Assembly (NCBI GenBank): GCA_027886945.1
Contig: JAPCJM010000015.1
Coordinates: 1 to 5,441, forward strand
From: Nitrososphaerota archaeon
GTDB lineage: Archaea; Thermoproteota; Nitrososphaeria; Nitrososphaerales; UBA183
Length of the DNA: 5,441 bases
Direction of reading: 5' to 3'
In this document: positions 4,913-5,441 of the stretch, piece after piece
How the letters are laid out: the number at the start of each line of letters is the position of its first letter
How positions within the stretch are numbered: position 1 is the stretch's first letter
Program-made: the position numbers and the translations under genes
Notes under the pieces: model-generated
Told to the model about the DNA's origin: nothing
Seen by the model: only the letters and a program-made list of their open reading frames with translations
Databases searched by the model: none

Positions 4913-5441
4913 CTACTCTGCAACCTCCTCAACCTCTGTGGTCATCGGCTCCCCTCCGAAGAACTTCGAGGTCAACGCCTCCCTCTGCATCGTGTAGACC
5001 TGCTTGCCCTTCTCGATTGCGAGCTCAAACGCCTTCTTGAACTGGTCCCGGGTGTAGATTCCGTCGACCTGCAAAAGAGACACCAGTCCCAGGTTGGGCA
5101 TGATTGCGACAGGCATGTCCCCGCTTCCCTCCTTGTCCTCGGTGTCGTCAAGGTCTGCGACCACGTGGTCGTCGATTATGCCGCAGGAGCATCCCACCAC
5201 TAGGTCTCTCATGTTGATCCCCGCGTCGGCAAGAGCGAGAGATGCGGCTGTGATCCCCGCTACTCTGGAGCCGCCGTCAGACTGCAGGACCTCGACCCAG
5301 ACTTCGATGGCCGTCCTGGGATAGTCTTCGACAATTACCGCCGGCACAAGGGCCTCCCTGATCACCTTCGAAATCTCGATCTCCCTTCTGGACGGAGCGG
5401 GGTTCTTCCTTTCGTCCACGGAGAACGGGGCCATGTGATAT
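4913..5441 (-). CDS. rrp41: Exosome complex exonuclease Rrp41, N terminus beyond window
   Basis: Rrp41 is the catalytic RNase PH-type subunit of the archaeal exosome. The frame runs off the window edge: before the internal Met at 5434 lie His and Tyr codons, giving [20 protein letters not shown], the conserved middle of Rrp41. About 70 N-terminal residues are therefore missing. Numbering from that Met, R16 and R17 match the RNA/phosphate-binding Arg pair. [20 protein letters not shown] (50-69) is the conserved core. D100 and D106 in [14 protein letters not shown] are the catalytic aspartates with the expected spacing of six. The C terminus (REALTSKFF plus a Glu-rich tail) fits the family. It ends in TAG directly next to the rrp42 TTG, and its 3' end carries the Shine-Dalgarno sequence for rrp42. 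Rrp4 and an SBDS-family gene usually lie further upstream. Confidence 0.97.
   Translation of the reverse strand, partial: YHMAPFSVDERKNPAPSRREIEISKVIREALVPAVIVEDYPRTAIEVWVEVLQSDGGSRVAGITAASLALADAGINMRDLVVGCSCGIIDDHVVADLDDTEDKEGSGDMPVAIMPNLGLVSLLQVDGIYTRDQFKKAFELAIEKGKQVYTMQREALTSKFFGGEPMTTEVEEVAE
4923..4928 (-). promoter_or_regulatory. Shine-Dalgarno site for rrp42, inside the end of rrp41
   Basis: GGAGGT on the minus strand, extended as GAGGAGGT to 4930, is the strongest ribosome-binding match I see in the window. It is 10 bases before TTG 4912 and 16 before ATG 4906, so it bears on which rrp42 start is used. It also encodes part of the Glu/Val-rich Rrp41 C terminus. Confidence 0.7.

Noticed and set aside
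4808..5203. Plus-strand frame of 131 codons opposite rrp41/rrp42
   Set aside because: Composition is low-complexity Leu/Arg/His/Val, as expected for antisense of the exosome genes, and no start signal is visible.

Overview
The window is archaeal, probably from a TACK-type archaeon (Nitrososphaeria or Bathyarchaeia would fit; the lineage is inferred, not shown). The evidence is a run of archaeal informational genes: exosome subunits Rrp41 and Rrp42, ribosomal protein L37Ae and prefoldin beta, plus CTP-dependent riboflavin kinase (DUF120) domains. Hand counts on short samples give roughly 60% G+C in the conserved genes and 42-48% around positions 3540-3840. TATA-like boxes lie about 25-35 bases before several starts, which suggests leaderless or short-leader mRNAs.

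Right part, minus strand (5441 down to 3879): a partial rrp41 cut by the window edge, rrp42, and the L37Ae gene, packed with abutting or 1-base-overlapping ends. This is the core of the archaeal exosome superoperon. Rrp41 and Rrp42 form the hexameric phosphorolytic RNase ring, and L37Ae is a zinc-ribbon protein of the large ribosomal subunit.

Middle, minus strand (about 3878-3067): where many archaea carry rpoP (and often a Brix-domain gene), this window has an AT-richer insert. It encodes a LAGLIDADG homing-endonuclease-like protein split by one in-frame TAG. The two halves are in the same frame, so this is a nonsense interruption and not a frameshift.

Middle-left, minus strand (3036 down to 1373): the superoperon resumes with a small Pcc1-like protein (tentative KEOPS subunit), prefoldin beta, and a DHH/DHHA1 phosphoesterase.

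Left part (1-1376): a plus-strand riboflavin kinase domain, truncated at the window start, faces tail-to-tail a second, diverged riboflavin-kinase-like gene on the minus strand, with a 20-base 3' overlap. The second gene diverges, across a 62-base gap, from a plus-strand Nudix protein of the type-1 isopentenyl-diphosphate isomerase family. That protein keeps every metal ligand I can align but has Thr where the catalytic Cys should be. Its stop codon interlocks with the DHH gene's stop in a shared CTAG.

The conserved genes are ordinary. The points most worth checking are the paired riboflavin-kinase paralogs with a changed active site in one, the Cys-less isomerase-like protein, and the TAG-split homing endonuclease in the superoperon. 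I found no CRISPR array, rRNA, tRNA or insertion sequence, and no gene-free stretch longer than 300 bases.
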